NCBI GenBank assembly: GCA_016415585.1
Contig: CP066552.1
Span: 4,588,001 to 4,652,000, forward strand
Source: Pectobacterium carotovorum
Lineage (GTDB): Bacteria; Pseudomonadota; Gammaproteobacteria; Enterobacterales; Enterobacteriaceae
Length of the DNA: 64,000 nt
Direction: 5' to 3'
Shown: positions 48,050 through 57,635 of the stretch, piece by piece
How positions within the stretch are numbered: the stretch's first letter is position 1
Layout: each line of letters starts with the position of its first letter
Position numbers and translations under genes: made by a program
The notes under the pieces: model-generated
Database searches by the model: none
What the model saw: the letters and a program-made list of their open reading frames with translations, nothing else
Told to the model about the DNA's origin: nothing

Positions 48050-49708
48050 TTAGAGGGTCAAGAACAGTACGGCTAGCAGCTGCGGCGACATAATTCGCAG
48101 AAACATCGCCAACGGATAAACCGTCGCATAAGACAGCGCCGCTGCACCGCTGGTCGGGTGTAGCCCATTGGCAAACGCCAGCGCAGGCGGATCGGTCATG
48201 GAGCCCGCCAACATGCCGCACAGCGTCAGGTAGTTCATCTTACCCAGCGTCCGCGCCAGTATGCCGACGAGCAGCAGCGGCACAATGGTAATTAGCGCAC
48301 CATAGCCAATCCACCACACCCCGTCGCCGTTCAATAACGTCTCGACGAAGTCGCCGCCGGATTTCAGCCCCACTACCGATAAGAACAGTACAATGCCGAG
48401 TTCACGCAGTGCCAGGTTCGCGCTGGGCGGCATAAACCAGTGAAGTTTACCAATACCGCCGATACGCCCCAGCACCAGCGCGACCACCAGCGGCCCCCCC
48501 GCCAGCCCGAGCCGCAGCGCGACAGGAAAGCCGGGAATCATCAGCGGTACCGACCCCAGCAGGACACCCAACCCGATACCGATAAAGACGGGCAGCATCT
48601 GCACCTGCTGGAGCTTCTGCTGCGCATTCCCCACGATATCCGCGACGGCATCAATCGCCGTTTTCCGCCCGACCAGATTCAGAATATCGCCAAATTGCAG
48701 GCTGGCCTGATTGCTGGCGACCAGCTCGACACCCGCACGATTCAGGCGCGAGATCACCACATCGTAGTTTTGCTTCAGATTCAGCTCGCGAATCTTGCGT
48801 CCCAGCACCTTCTCATTCGTCACCACTACGCGTTCAACGTGCAAATCCGTTCCGCGCGTCGAGAGCGATGTCTCAACTTCATTACCAATGACCAGACGCG
48901 CCTGCTCCAGATCGTTTTTCGCACCAACCAGATGCAGGTAATCGCCCAGTTGGATTAGCGTCTGCGGCGACGGCACCATCAGTTCATCACCGCGTTTCAG
49001 GCGGGAGCAGACGATGGTGTCGCGGTTCAGAATCGGCACATCCTGAATCGCCAGCCCTTGCAGATTGGTATTCGTCACCGACACATTCATCGTGTGCAGT
49101 TGCTCATGATTCAAACCGTTGCTGACTTCAAACTGCTTTGCCTCGTTCTCCACCGCCACGCGGAACAGGACGCGCATCAGCCACATCACCAGTAAAATGC
49201 CGCAGATCCCCAGCGGGTACGCCATTGCGTAGCCTGTTCCCATCTGGTTCACCAATGCCGAACTCGACCCAAGATCGGTCAGAATCTGTTGACCCGCGCC
49301 GAGCGAAGGCGTGTTGGTCACCGCGCCAGAGAAAATACCGAGGATAATGGGCAAAGGAATATTGAGCAGCTTGTGCAGCAGCACGGTCACCACGCAGCCG
49401 AGGAACACCGTCAGCAGAGCAAACGCATTGAGCCGCAGGCCAGATACCCGCAGAGAGGAAAAGAAACCCGGCCCGACCTGAATACCAATGGTATAGACAA
49501 ACAGGATCAGCCCGAACTCCTGGATGACGTGCAACATGTCGTCATTCAGTTGAATCTGGTACTGATGGGCAACATGCCCGACGATGATCCCACCGAACAG
49601 GACCCCGCCAATCCCTAAACCAACGCCGTAAATCCGCCAGTTGCCGATCCATAACCCCAGAACCGCCACCAGCGCCAGCATACTCACAGTAAGTGCGATA
49701 TCACTCAT
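48050..49708 (-). CDS. yidE: YidE family putative transport protein (AAE family, two TrkA-C domains)
   Basis: 552 residues from ATG 49708 (MSDIALTVS, as in E. coli YidE). Two blocks of five to six membrane segments flank two cytosolic RCK/TrkA-C domains (about residues 200-275 and 280-365: [35 protein letters not shown]). Each membrane half has the duplicated family motif ([18 protein letters not shown] and [17 protein letters not shown]). Related to aspartate:alanine exchangers; substrate unknown. Downstream of ibpAB on the same strand, as in E. coli. Confidence 0.93.
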   Translation of the reverse strand: MSDIALTVSMLALVAVLGLWIGNWRIYGVGLGIGGVLFGGIIVGHVAHQYQIQLNDDMLHVIQEFGLILFVYTIGIQVGPGFFSSLRVSGLRLNAFALLTVFLGCVVTVLLHKLLNIPLPIILGIFSGAVTNTPSLGAGQQILTDLGSSSALVNQMGTGYAMAYPLGICGILLVMWLMRVLFRVAVENEAKQFEVSNGLNHEQLHTMNVSVTNTNLQGLAIQDVPILNRDTIVCSRLKRGDELMVPSPQTLIQLGDYLHLVGAKNDLEQARLVIGNEVETSLSTRGTDLHVERVVVTNEKVLGRKIRELNLKQNYDVVISRLNRAGVELVASNQASLQFGDILNLVGRKTAIDAVADIVGNAQQKLQQVQMLPVFIGIGLGVLLGSVPLMIPGFPVALRLGLAGGPLVVALVLGRIGGIGKLHWFMPPSANLALRELGIVLFLSVVGLKSGGDFVETLLNGDGVWWIGYGALITIVPLLLVGILARTLGKMNYLTLCGMLAGSMTDPPALAFANGLHPTSGAAALSYATVYPLAMFLRIMSPQLLAVLFLTL

Positions 49709-49754
49709 GCCCATATCCTTTGCGGACGTTTTTATTGGGAAGTACCACTACCGC

Positions 49755-49881
<127 letters not shown>

Positions 49882-49990
49882 TTTTGATTCTGGCAGAATG
49901 CCGGGGTGGGAAACGTGGCGGGCAACACAAAACCGCGCCCGTAATGATACGAGCGCGGGAAATCATCAAACAAACAATGCGGATATCGCG

Positions 49991-50443
49991 TTATGACGCG
50001 TCGTCAGCAGTCTGCTGGTTCAAGGCCGGACGACCACCGCCGATGGCGATACGCTGAGGCTGCAAGGCTTCCGGCACGTCACGCACCAGATCGATATGCA
50101 GCAGACCATTTTCAAAATGGGCATCGGACACATGCAGGTGTTCGGCCAGCGTAAAGCTCAGCGTGAAAGGTTTAAACACCAGCCCCTGATGCAGATATTC
50201 CACGGCTTTTTCGGACGGTGCCGGACTGCCTTTCACCGTCAGGCGCGGGCCTTCCACTTCAATATCCAGATCGGCCTGCCGGAACCCCGCCAGCGCGAGC
50301 GTGATGCGGTAGTGGTTGTCGTCTTTCTTCTCGATATTATACGGAGGAAAATCAATCGGTTCCTGGCTGCCCTGCATTGAGCTGGCTAATTTGTCAAAAC
50401 CGATCCACTGACGCAGTAAAGGTGATAAGTCGTAGTTACGCAT
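49991..50443 (-). CDS. ibpB: small heat-shock chaperone IbpB
   Basis: Alpha-crystallin-type holdase of 150 residues. [20 protein letters not shown] start, alpha-crystallin domain about 35-125 with [14 protein letters not shown], and the C-terminal I-x-I-type motif (RIAIGG). Acts with IbpA on aggregates for ClpB/DnaK. 166 bp after ibpA; AAGGAG ribosome-binding site inside a small CTTC/GAAG hairpin that may be temperature sensitive. Confidence 0.95.
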   Translation of the reverse strand: MRNYDLSPLLRQWIGFDKLASSMQGSQEPIDFPPYNIEKKDDNHYRITLALAGFRQADLDIEVEGPRLTVKGSPAPSEKAVEYLHQGLVFKPFTLSFTLAEHLHVSDAHFENGLLHIDLVRDVPEALQPQRIAIGGGRPALNQQTADDAS

Positions 50444-50609
50444 AATATGACTCCTTCTAAGAAGCGAGATAAGTGATGCCCCTGTGGGCGTACCTTATGC
50501 CAGCCACGATGCCATAGCTGGCGTCGTCCCCATTCGGCAGACGAAGCGTTCATTCACAGCGCTACCATTTCAGGCAATGCGCGATTCGTGCAAATAACGT
50601 GATGTTGGT

Positions 50610-51023
50610 TTACTTAATTTCAATCCGACGCGGCTTCATCGCTTCCGGCACGATACGTTCGAGATCGATATACAGCAGCCCGTTTTCCAGATTGGCGCCT
50701 TTTACCTGAATATGTTCGGCCAGTTGGAATTTACGCTCGAAGTTGCGCTCGGCAATCCCCTGATACAGGTAGTTGCGGGCAACCTGCTCACCGGCGTGGG
50801 CACCTTTTACAATCAATAAATTGTCGTGCGCGGTGATGTCCAGTTCCTGCTCGGCGAAGCCAGCGACGGCAATCGCAATGCGGTATTGGTTCTCGTCAAC
50901 CAGTTCGACGTTGTAGGGAGGATAGCCGCCGTTACTCTGGGTCTGGCCGGTTTCTAATAGATTGAACAGGCGATCGAAACCAATAGCAGAACGGTACAGT
51001 GGGGAAAAATCGGGGTTACGCAT
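50610..51023 (-). CDS. ibpA: small heat-shock chaperone IbpA
   Basis: Alpha-crystallin-type chaperone, 137 residues. Starts [20 protein letters not shown], contains [20 protein letters not shown] and ends RRIEIK with the I-E-I anchor. First gene of ibpAB, behind a sigma-32 promoter and a structured leader. Confidence 0.96.
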   Translation of the reverse strand: MRNPDFSPLYRSAIGFDRLFNLLETGQTQSNGGYPPYNVELVDENQYRIAIAVAGFAEQELDITAHDNLLIVKGAHAGEQVARNYLYQGIAERNFERKFQLAEHIQVKGANLENGLLYIDLERIVPEAMKPRRIEIK

Positions 51024-51060
51024 AAAACAGCCTCCTAAACATGCAGCGAGGATTTATTTT
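51024..51060 (-). promoter_or_regulatory. candidate ROSE-like RNA thermometer in the ibpA leader
   Basis: Just before the ibpA start the transcript reads TCCTCGCTGCATG...AGGAGG, so the Shine-Dalgarno AGGA can pair with an upstream TCCT. ibpA of enterics is known to be controlled by a ROSE thermometer; the exact fold here was not computed. Confidence 0.5.
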
Positions 51061-51136
51061 TACCTTCCTTATAAGGACAGGTTCACAGCCGGGACAGATA
51101 CCCTGACGGCGTATCGTTTTTTTCCGGCTTATTATC

Positions 51137-51165
51137 AATATGGTGACCCCCCTCAGACTTTCAAG
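51137..51165 (-). promoter_or_regulatory. sigma-32 (heat-shock) promoter of ibpAB
   Basis: Minus strand: CTTGAAA (51159-51165), 15-nt spacer, CCATATT (51137-51143), close to the sigma-32 consensus CTTGAAA-N-CCCCATNT. Gives a leader of about 105 nt before ibpA. Confidence 0.8.
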
Positions 51166-51264
51166 AGGCAAAAAGGAAAAATCGCTGGGTTTCATGCAAT
51201 ATTCACTCACACTGCGGGTGTTATCACATACACTCAGGATAGACTACCTTGGCAGCGGTTCTTA

Positions 51265-51678
51265 ATGGACAGGAATATGACCTTACTGAAAAGTGCGTTG
51301 TTCTCTTTCATCATTACCGGTAGCGGTGCGGTGGTAACCAGCGGTTGCTCCAGCGTGATGACGCATACCGGAAGCGATCAGGGATACTATTCCGGCACGC
51401 GCGCCAGTGTGGGTATGCTGCGTGACGACGATACCAGTTGGGCGATGATGCCGCTGGTTGCTATCGACCTGCCGTTCTCGGCGGTGGCCGACACGCTGCT
51501 GCTGCCCTACGACTACTACCGCACAGGCAGCGATAAGAACAAGCTATCGACGCGCGAGCGCATTTCACACAGTGAAGAGCAAAACCAGACCGCCAGTTCA
51601 CAGCTCGCCACTATGCCGCATAACACTCTGCCGCATAACACTCTGCCTCATAACACCATGCCTCATAATCAGCTTTGA
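51265..51678 (+). CDS. yidQ: YceK/YidQ family (DUF1375) lipoprotein
   Basis: A predicted lipoprotein of about 137 residues. Signal sequence LLKSALFSFIITGSGAVV with lipobox TSGC, then family sequence YSGTRASVGMLRDDD and ADTLLLPYDYYR. Position beside ibpA and yidR agrees with E. coli yidQ. The C-terminus carries a PHNT(L/M) repeat four times, encoded by a 15-bp tandem repeat (about 51613-51672). Start uncertain: ATG 51265 or 51277; the AGGA before 51277 is only 2 nt away. Confidence 0.8.
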   Translation: MDRNMTLLKSALFSFIITGSGAVVTSGCSSVMTHTGSDQGYYSGTRASVGMLRDDDTSWAMMPLVAIDLPFSAVADTLLLPYDYYRTGSDKNKLSTRERISHSEEQNQTASSQLATMPHNTLPHNTLPHNTMPHNQL

Positions 51679-51713
51679 TAGCACCGCACTCGCCATGAGT
51701 TCGCGCGTACCGG

Positions 51714-53015
51714 TTACGCCGTTGCCACGACGAAGAGCTGATTAAAACCGTCAATCTCCCGCATATACGCAATCTGTTTCCCATCAGGGGAAAAGACCAC
51801 CGCATCTGCACTCGGTGCGCTGTCCGTCCGCGCCGTCAGTCGAGCAAGCTCCCCGCTTTTTGCATCACACAGCATGATGCTGTTGTCACACACAAACGCC
51901 AGAGAACGCCCGCTCGGGTGCCAGTTAAAAGCAGACTGTACGCCGCGTTCCGTACGCGTTACCTGTCTCGGTTCACCGCCGTTCGGAGAAATCATCCACA
52001 GCTGCACCACGCCTGCCTCATCCCGCATCAGGAAAGCAATCTCACTGCCGTCGGGCGAGGCACGTAGCCAATGGCGCGGCTGATTCACCAGACCAGGATA
52101 ACGACGCGAGTGCGTAAACGTTAAACGCCGCTGCTGCACGCCTGCTGGCGGCGCAGGCATTGACGTTGCCGTCCCTGCCAGTGGCGCATCACCCGCTTTG
52201 GCATACTCTTCAAGCGCCTCCGGCAAGTCGACAATAAAAATCTCAGGTACCGTTGTCCCGTCCGCCGCCCGCGTATCGCCAATAAACGCCAGCGCCCAGC
52301 GCTGCCGAGAACCATCCTGTCGGATATAGCCCGCCGTTCCTACCCAGCCTTCTTCATAGGCGCGATTGACCTCATCGCTGTCGGGCTGCGGTTGCGGCGT
52401 CGTTCTACTGACCAGCACACAATAGTGGCTGCCGTCATATTCACGCGGATGGCTTTTCTCAACCATAACGCCCTGTAACGGCACGGCAACACCCACGTTA
52501 CGCAAGTTCAAGGCAGGATCATGTTCATGCAGTACATGGTCGTTATAGGTAAAACTCAGGCGGCTGGCATCCGGGCTGAAGACGTGGACATGCGTACCAC
52601 CGCGCAGCGCCCCAGCCTGATAAGGCGGCGTAATGGAGAAGGCATCAAGCGTGACAGCTTCATCACGCTGACGATCCGCCACTATCGTTCCACGGCGATG
52701 GTGAAAATCATACTGCCACTCGCTATTCGGATTTTCCGGCCCGTGGATAAAAACATAGCGCAGCGGTTCCTGCGGGCTACAGGTCACCACGCCCACATGC
52801 GCCCCCGCCGTTGCCCGATAAATTACCTCGGTTTTGCGGCTTTTCAGGTGTACTCGCTCAATGGTCAGCCCTGTGAATGAAGATCCATAAGGTCGGACGT
52901 CATAAACCAGCCACTCTCCATTATATGACCAGCAATTAATGTTGGTAAGTTGATGACCAGCAGCATTAAACGTTAGTTGAACTTCAACATACAAGACATC
53001 ACCCCACTTATTCAA
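51714..53015 (-). CDS. yidR: YidR family (DUF3748) beta-propeller protein
   Basis: 433 residues with WD40/PD40-like propeller repeats (WHPSGRSLAFVCDN, FSPDGKQIAYMR, ASPDGSEIAFLMRD), resembling TolB-type blades. Conserved family stretches: YVFIHGPENP, YDFHHRRG, HPREYDGSHYCVLVS. Convergent with yidQ as in E. coli. No clear signal peptide; role unknown. The start at 53015 adds a few residues before the conserved LTFNAAGHQLTN. Confidence 0.85.
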   Translation of the reverse strand: MNKWGDVLYVEVQLTFNAAGHQLTNINCWSYNGEWLVYDVRPYGSSFTGLTIERVHLKSRKTEVIYRATAGAHVGVVTCSPQEPLRYVFIHGPENPNSEWQYDFHHRRGTIVADRQRDEAVTLDAFSITPPYQAGALRGGTHVHVFSPDASRLSFTYNDHVLHEHDPALNLRNVGVAVPLQGVMVEKSHPREYDGSHYCVLVSRTTPQPQPDSDEVNRAYEEGWVGTAGYIRQDGSRQRWALAFIGDTRAADGTTVPEIFIVDLPEALEEYAKAGDAPLAGTATSMPAPPAGVQQRRLTFTHSRRYPGLVNQPRHWLRASPDGSEIAFLMRDEAGVVQLWMISPNGGEPRQVTRTERGVQSAFNWHPSGRSLAFVCDNSIMLCDAKSGELARLTARTDSAPSADAVVFSPDGKQIAYMREIDGFNQLFVVATA

Positions 53016-53229
53016 TATCAGTCAATAGTTTGTAAATCAATTTCAGTTTTATGTATAACTTATTGTTTTTTATTTAAAAAAAACAAACAACAACCGATAT
53101 TATCATTCAAAAAAATAGAAAGACTCTCTCAATAACATCCGTTTTTTAATTCATTAGCATCGGCGTAACATTCTTCATATCGAAAGGGCAGCCCCCTTTC
53201 ACCTATCAAACAGAAAAGGATAAGACATC

Positions 53230-53487
53230 ATGAAAAACGTAAAAACCATCGCCGCTGCTGTTGTTCTCGCTACCATGACTTTCGGTGCTTCTGCTGCTGA
53301 ATACGTATCTGCTTCACAGGCTCAGAATCTGGAAAAAGCGGGCGTCGTTACCGCAACTGCTCAGGACCTGAGCTCACTGCAAGCTCAGCTCGCAGCGAAA
53401 GCAGAAAAAGCGGGCGCTAAAGCTTATACCATCACGTCTGCGACCGGTAACGATCAGCTGCGTGGCTCTGCGGTAATCTACAACTAA
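53230..53487 (+). CDS. YhcN/BhsA/McbA family (DUF1471) small periplasmic stress protein
   Basis: 85 residues: Sec signal peptide MKNVKTIAAAVVLATMTFGASA|AEYVSA, then a DUF1471 domain ending YTITSATGNDQLRGSAVIYN. Members such as BhsA and YhcN respond to acid, peroxide or metal stress and affect biofilm. AAGGATAA precedes ATG 53230 and a strong terminator follows, so it is monocistronic. Confidence 0.88.
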   Translation: MKNVKTIAAAVVLATMTFGASAAEYVSASQAQNLEKAGVVTATAQDLSSLQAQLAAKAEKAGAKAYTITSATGNDQLRGSAVIYN

Positions 53488-53564
53488 TCGTTGTTTACCC
53501 TGAATTTTTATCCCGCTATGCCATTATAGAAACACCTGCAAGACATCGCGTATTACCCTCTTTC

Positions 53565-53602
53565 CGGCTTGCCTCCTCATCAGGGCAAGCCGTTTTTTTT
53601 TA
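53565..53602 (+). terminator. rho-independent terminator after the DUF1471 gene
   Basis: CGGCTTGCC (53565-53573), 10-nt loop, GGCAAGCCG (53584-53592) and a run of nine T. Confidence 0.92.
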
Positions 53603-53694
53603 TGTGTGATTTTTATGTGGAAGGGAGACTGTGGGGAAGCTGGAAGGACGATTAATACGGTGTGGCAGAGTGCCACACCGAAGTGAACAAAGAC

Positions 53695-55107
53695 TTACGA
53701 CGTTGAACCTTGAAAGCCATTCTCGGCCGCTGTCGCCGCGAACCATTTTCCGCTTTTCTTCACCGTGCGCTTTTGCGTCGCCAAATCCAACTGCACAAAG
53801 CCATAGCGATTCTTGTAGGCATTCGACCACGACCAGTTATCGATAAACGTCCACATATGGTAGCCGAGACAGTTGCTGCCTTCCGCGATGCCTTTGTGTA
53901 CATACTTCAGGTGTTCGCGGACAAAATCGATGCGGTAATCATCCTGAATCTGACCGTTGGCGTCGAAACGCTGTTCGTTCTCGACGCCCATACCGTTTTC
54001 CGAAATAAAGCAGCGTGGATTGCCGTAATTCACCCGCAGGTTGGTCAGAATGTCATAGATACCCGGTTCGTAAATTTCCCAACCGCGATAGGGATTCATT
54101 TTTCGTCCCGGCATGTCATAGCTGGAAAAGAACCACTCGGGCATAAACGGACTATCGGGATTGACCAGGCTGTCGCGGCATTGGATTCGGCGCGGCTGGT
54201 AGTAGTTAATCCCCAGCAGATCGACAATCCCATCGGCCAGCAGCGCGCGATCGTCAGGTTGGCAGCTCGGCAGTTGGCCATATCGGTGCAATAGATCGAC
54301 CAGTTTCTGCGGGTATTCGCCCCTCAGCGCGGGATCGAGGAAACTGCGGTTAAACATCAGATCGGCGATGTTGGCGGCTTTCACATCAGCCGGATGTTGG
54401 GAACGCGGGTAGGAAGGCGTCAGGTTGAGGATAATGCCGATTTCCCCACCCTGAGACTGCTCACGATACGCCCTCACCGCCAGCGCATGCGCCAGCATAG
54501 TGTGGTACGCGACCGTCGCAGCACGCTTGAAGTCCACCACGTTCGGGTAGTGGAAATCATACAGATACCCGCCTTCCACCGGCACCACCGGCTCATTGAA
54601 CGTAAACCAGTGTTTTACCCTGTCGCCAAACAGGCGGAAGCAGGTCGCCGCATAGCCCGCATAGGCCACGACCACCGCCCGATTTTCCCAGCCACCCAGC
54701 CGCTGCATTACCATCGGCATATCAAAATGGAACAGATTGATAAACGGCGTGATGCCCTGCGCCAGCATTTCATCAATGATCTGATTATAAAACGCAACCG
54801 CCTGCGGGTTCGGTTCACCGACGCCATCGGGAATCAGCCGCGCCCAAGAGATCGACGTTCGGAACGTGTTGTGATTCAGCGTCTTCAGCAGCGCGATATC
54901 TTCACGCCAGTGCTGATAAAACGTGGAAGTATCCGCCGGCCCAACCTGCTGGTGAAAACGGCCGGGCTGCGTGGCAAACCATTCGTCCCACACGGTGGCG
55001 CTTTTACCATAGTTGAGGCTTTCGCCTTCCGTTTGCGGTGCCGAACTGGCGCTACCCCACCAAAAATTCGCGGGAAAGCGAAAATCGTTCTGAAGATGAT
55101 CGTGCAT
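53695..55107 (-). CDS. GH1 family 6-phospho-beta-glucosidase (or beta-glucosidase)
   Basis: 470 residues, full GH1 barrel. Acid/base E172 in WFTFNEP and nucleophile E370 in CFISENGMG. N-terminal FPANFWWGSASSAPQTEG is the usual GH1 start. Coupling to a PTS IIC/IIB pair of the lactose/cellobiose class implies that the substrate is a phosphorylated disaccharide such as cellobiose-6-phosphate or an aryl beta-glucoside-6-phosphate. 25 nt after the IIC gene; last gene of the operon. Confidence 0.9.
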   Translation of the reverse strand: MHDHLQNDFRFPANFWWGSASSAPQTEGESLNYGKSATVWDEWFATQPGRFHQQVGPADTSTFYQHWREDIALLKTLNHNTFRTSISWARLIPDGVGEPNPQAVAFYNQIIDEMLAQGITPFINLFHFDMPMVMQRLGGWENRAVVVAYAGYAATCFRLFGDRVKHWFTFNEPVVPVEGGYLYDFHYPNVVDFKRAATVAYHTMLAHALAVRAYREQSQGGEIGIILNLTPSYPRSQHPADVKAANIADLMFNRSFLDPALRGEYPQKLVDLLHRYGQLPSCQPDDRALLADGIVDLLGINYYQPRRIQCRDSLVNPDSPFMPEWFFSSYDMPGRKMNPYRGWEIYEPGIYDILTNLRVNYGNPRCFISENGMGVENEQRFDANGQIQDDYRIDFVREHLKYVHKGIAEGSNCLGYHMWTFIDNWSWSNAYKNRYGFVQLDLATQKRTVKKSGKWFAATAAENGFQGSTS

Positions 55108-55132
55108 ACGTTCCTCTCTGCTTCACTCGTGT

Positions 55133-56455
55133 TTATGCGCTGGCGCTGGCTTCGCCTGCGGCCTGCTGTTGTTTCTCCTGCTCCTGTTTGAGCAACGTGC
55201 GCTCATAGACTTTCAGGAACGGGTAATACATCGCGGCCGACATCACCATGCAGAGCAGACACATGATCACTGGGCTGAATGCCCAGTTCGCCGCCCATGA
55301 TGCACCAATTGGTGCAGGCGTCGTCCACGGCGTCAGGGAAACCACCTGCGCGATCCAGCCAAGCTTCGTCGCCGTATAAGCAATGACAGCATTGACCATC
55401 GGCACGAAAATAAACGGCAGGAACAGCAGCGGGTTCATGATGATCGGTGCACCAAACAGAATCGGTTCGTTGATGTTGAAAAAGCTCGGTACCACGCCCA
55501 TGCGGCCAATCGTACGCAGATGAACCGCGCGGCTACGCAGCAGCAAAAAGGCCAGCGGTAGCGTGGAACCGACCCCGCCGATCAGCAGGTAGTGATCCCA
55601 GAATCCCTGCAAATAAATATGTGGCAGCGGCGCACCGGCCGAAAGCGCAGCCTGATTCAGCGCCAGGTTGGTCATCCAGAACGGGTTCATAATCCCGGTG
55701 ACGATCAGCGCGCCGTGAATCCCGGCAAACCACAGAATCTGGCAGATGAATACCGAAATCAGAATCGCGGGCAGCGAATCCGACGCTGAAATCAGCGGTG
55801 CCAGCAGGTGCATGATGGCTTCTGGGATAATCATGCCGGTCGCAGATTGGATGAACAGGTTAAACGGATGCAGCGTCGCGACGATGACCAGCACCGGAAT
55901 GAGGATTTCAAACGAACGCGCCACGCCAGTCGGCACCTCTTTCGGCAGGCGAATCGTGATATTGCGTTTCTTCAGCCACGCATACACTTCACCCGCATAA
56001 ATCGCAGTCAGAATCGCGGTAAAAATCCCTTCCCCAGAGAAGTACTGGGTGGAAATTTGCTTCTCCTGATAAGGCGCGGCCACCAGCAAGAATGCCATCA
56101 GCGCCAGCAGGCCAGTCATGATCGGATCCAACTTGTAATGCTTGCCAAGGCTGGCCCCGATCCCCACCGAGATAAAGAAGGTCATGACCCCCATACTGAG
56201 GTAGTACGGCAGCATCAGTTGTTCACGGTAGGCAACGGAGAAATCAAGCCATGCGCGGGCAAATCCCAGCGTGGTATCTGGAGCAAACGGCGGGAAGATG
56301 AACACCAGCATAAACGAGCCGATGATCATGAAAGGCAGCGCGGCGATAAAACCATCACGAATCGCGATGATGTGGCGCTGTTGCCCTACCACACCTGCCA
56401 ACGGGGTAATTTTTTGCTCGATGATATTCACCATCGACTGATAGAGGCCACTCAT
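55133..56455 (-). CDS. PTS lactose/cellobiose-type IIC permease
   Basis: 440-residue membrane component of a sugar phosphotransferase. About 9-10 membrane segments; family motifs RHIIAIRDGFIAALPFMIIG and FFNINEPILFGAPIIMNP (the conserved NEPI/GxPI substrate-binding loop). Overlaps the IIB gene by four bases. No IIA gene is in the window. Confidence 0.92.
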   Translation of the reverse strand: MSGLYQSMVNIIEQKITPLAGVVGQQRHIIAIRDGFIAALPFMIIGSFMLVFIFPPFAPDTTLGFARAWLDFSVAYREQLMLPYYLSMGVMTFFISVGIGASLGKHYKLDPIMTGLLALMAFLLVAAPYQEKQISTQYFSGEGIFTAILTAIYAGEVYAWLKKRNITIRLPKEVPTGVARSFEILIPVLVIVATLHPFNLFIQSATGMIIPEAIMHLLAPLISASDSLPAILISVFICQILWFAGIHGALIVTGIMNPFWMTNLALNQAALSAGAPLPHIYLQGFWDHYLLIGGVGSTLPLAFLLLRSRAVHLRTIGRMGVVPSFFNINEPILFGAPIIMNPLLFLPFIFVPMVNAVIAYTATKLGWIAQVVSLTPWTTPAPIGASWAANWAFSPVIMCLLCMVMSAAMYYPFLKVYERTLLKQEQEKQQQAAGEASASA

Positions 56456-56775
56456 AGCGGTTGTCCTGATTTTTCGATCAGTGAAAAGGCAAAATCCAGC
56501 ACGTTGTCACCGCGCTGCATACCGTAATCCATCATGTCTATCGCTGCCACGGGCACGCCTTTTCCCTCGGCTTTCTCCTTGAATGACGCCAGCATATATT
56601 TCACCTGTGGCCCCAGCAGCACAACATCATACTTCCCGACCTGCTCGTCAAACTCATGGGCGGCGTAGGCGGCAATCTCAACATCCAGACCACGTGCGCT
56701 GGCCGCCTCCTTCATCTTTCGCATTAAAAGGCTGGTAGACATCCCAGCGGAACAACAAAGCATGATCCTTTTCAT
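56452..56775 (-). CDS. PTS lactose/cellobiose-type IIB component
   Basis: 107 residues from ATG 56775 (MKRIMLCCSAGMSTSLL), preceded by GGGGTG; the frame starts 3 codons earlier at a GTG. The phosphorylated Cys is C8 in CSAGMSTS, as in ChbB. Transfers phosphate from IIA to the sugar bound by IIC. First gene of the operon. Confidence 0.92.
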   Translation of the reverse strand: MKRIMLCCSAGMSTSLLMRKMKEAASARGLDVEIAAYAAHEFDEQVGKYDVVLLGPQVKYMLASFKEKAEGKGVPVAAIDMMDYGMQRGDNVLDFAFSLIEKSGQPL

Positions 56776-56906
56776 TTTCAACACCCCGTCGTACGTACGT
56801 TATGAATAAAAAACGTCATCAATAAAAGCATCGTGAATAAACACGGTCATTGGACATACACCCATTGGAAGCTCGTTCATGGAAACACAGTCATTGGAAA
56901 CAAAAC

Positions 56907-56920
56907 GGAAACCGTTTTCC
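56907..56920. promoter_or_regulatory. candidate LacI-family operator upstream of the PTS operon
   Basis: GGAAACCGTTTTCC is a palindrome with a central CG and one mismatched pair, typical of LacI/GalR-type sites, about 130 nt upstream of the IIB start. Related half-sites (TGGAAAC) repeat nearby. No LacI gene is in the window. Confidence 0.5.
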
Positions 56921-57149
56921 ATGAAAAAAAACTAGATATGAGAATAGGTTCACGAAACGATAGACAATAATGGAAACAATGTGAGGCAGGTCATGTAAAA
57001 CGTATTTCAGATGTGAATGACGGGTAAAACCCACTATTGCAACGCTTATTACGCTAAGTGTACTGATTTCAGGCATTTTCTATTTTTGGCTATAAAAACG
57101 ACAAATTGAGATTTAAAAAGCCACAGCTATGGCGTCGCAACTCAGCAGT

Positions 57150-57188
57150 TGTAGCCAAAGTACAGGCAGCTTGAAGTATAGCGGATAT
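57150..57188 (+). repeat. truncated ERIC, right end only
   Basis: GTAGCCAAAGTACAGGCAGC followed by TTGAAGTATAGCGGATATA matches the last ~39 bp of an ERIC (GCAGCCAACGCACxTGCAGC...). The left part is absent. Confidence 0.6.
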
Positions 57189-57378
57189 ATATTCCGCAAT
57201 ACTTGGTTAGATTGCATATGAAAATTAATATTAACAATTTAATTTCAAATAAATTTAAATTAATTTATTAAAAATAATATCATATAGATTTTAAATTTTA
57301 ATAAAAATATTGTAGATAAAGAAAATATATACTTATTATGCTACAATTTTTATAACATTATCAGTTGAATAAATTATA

Positions 57379-57553
57379 TATACCATAAATAATTCTAATT
57401 TCAGGAAGGCGGTAAGTGAGAGAATCCCGACAAGCTTACTCAAATAAGTGATTCAGATGACTAAAAAATCTGGAAGAGGCGGATTTTAACGCTACTTGCA
57501 GCGGCCCTAAAGGGGAGAGGCACGCACAGACAACTTGAAGTATGGCGGATATA
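57379..57553 (+). repeat. ERIC element with internal insertion, about 175 bp
   Basis: TATACCATAAATAATTCTAA at the left, ACTTGAAGTATGGCGGATATA at the right, AAATAAGTGATTCAGATGAC core; about 48 bp are inserted after the core. The insertion point is similar to the one in the 47301-47503 element but the inserted sequence differs. Confidence 0.8.
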
Positions 57554-57635
57554 TTTTAATTTACATTAAATAACATGCTATTAATTTTCTTGATACCCCA
57601 TGAGTATCATTCATTTAAAAATAATGAGATATGAA

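Larger units (their letters stand above)
56776..57635. other. AT-rich intergenic region between the PTS operon and GH16 gene
   Basis: 860 bp with the LacI-type operator, a truncated ERIC end and an ERIC variant, and a very AT-rich stretch at 57220-57380. No supported gene. Confidence 0.5.
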
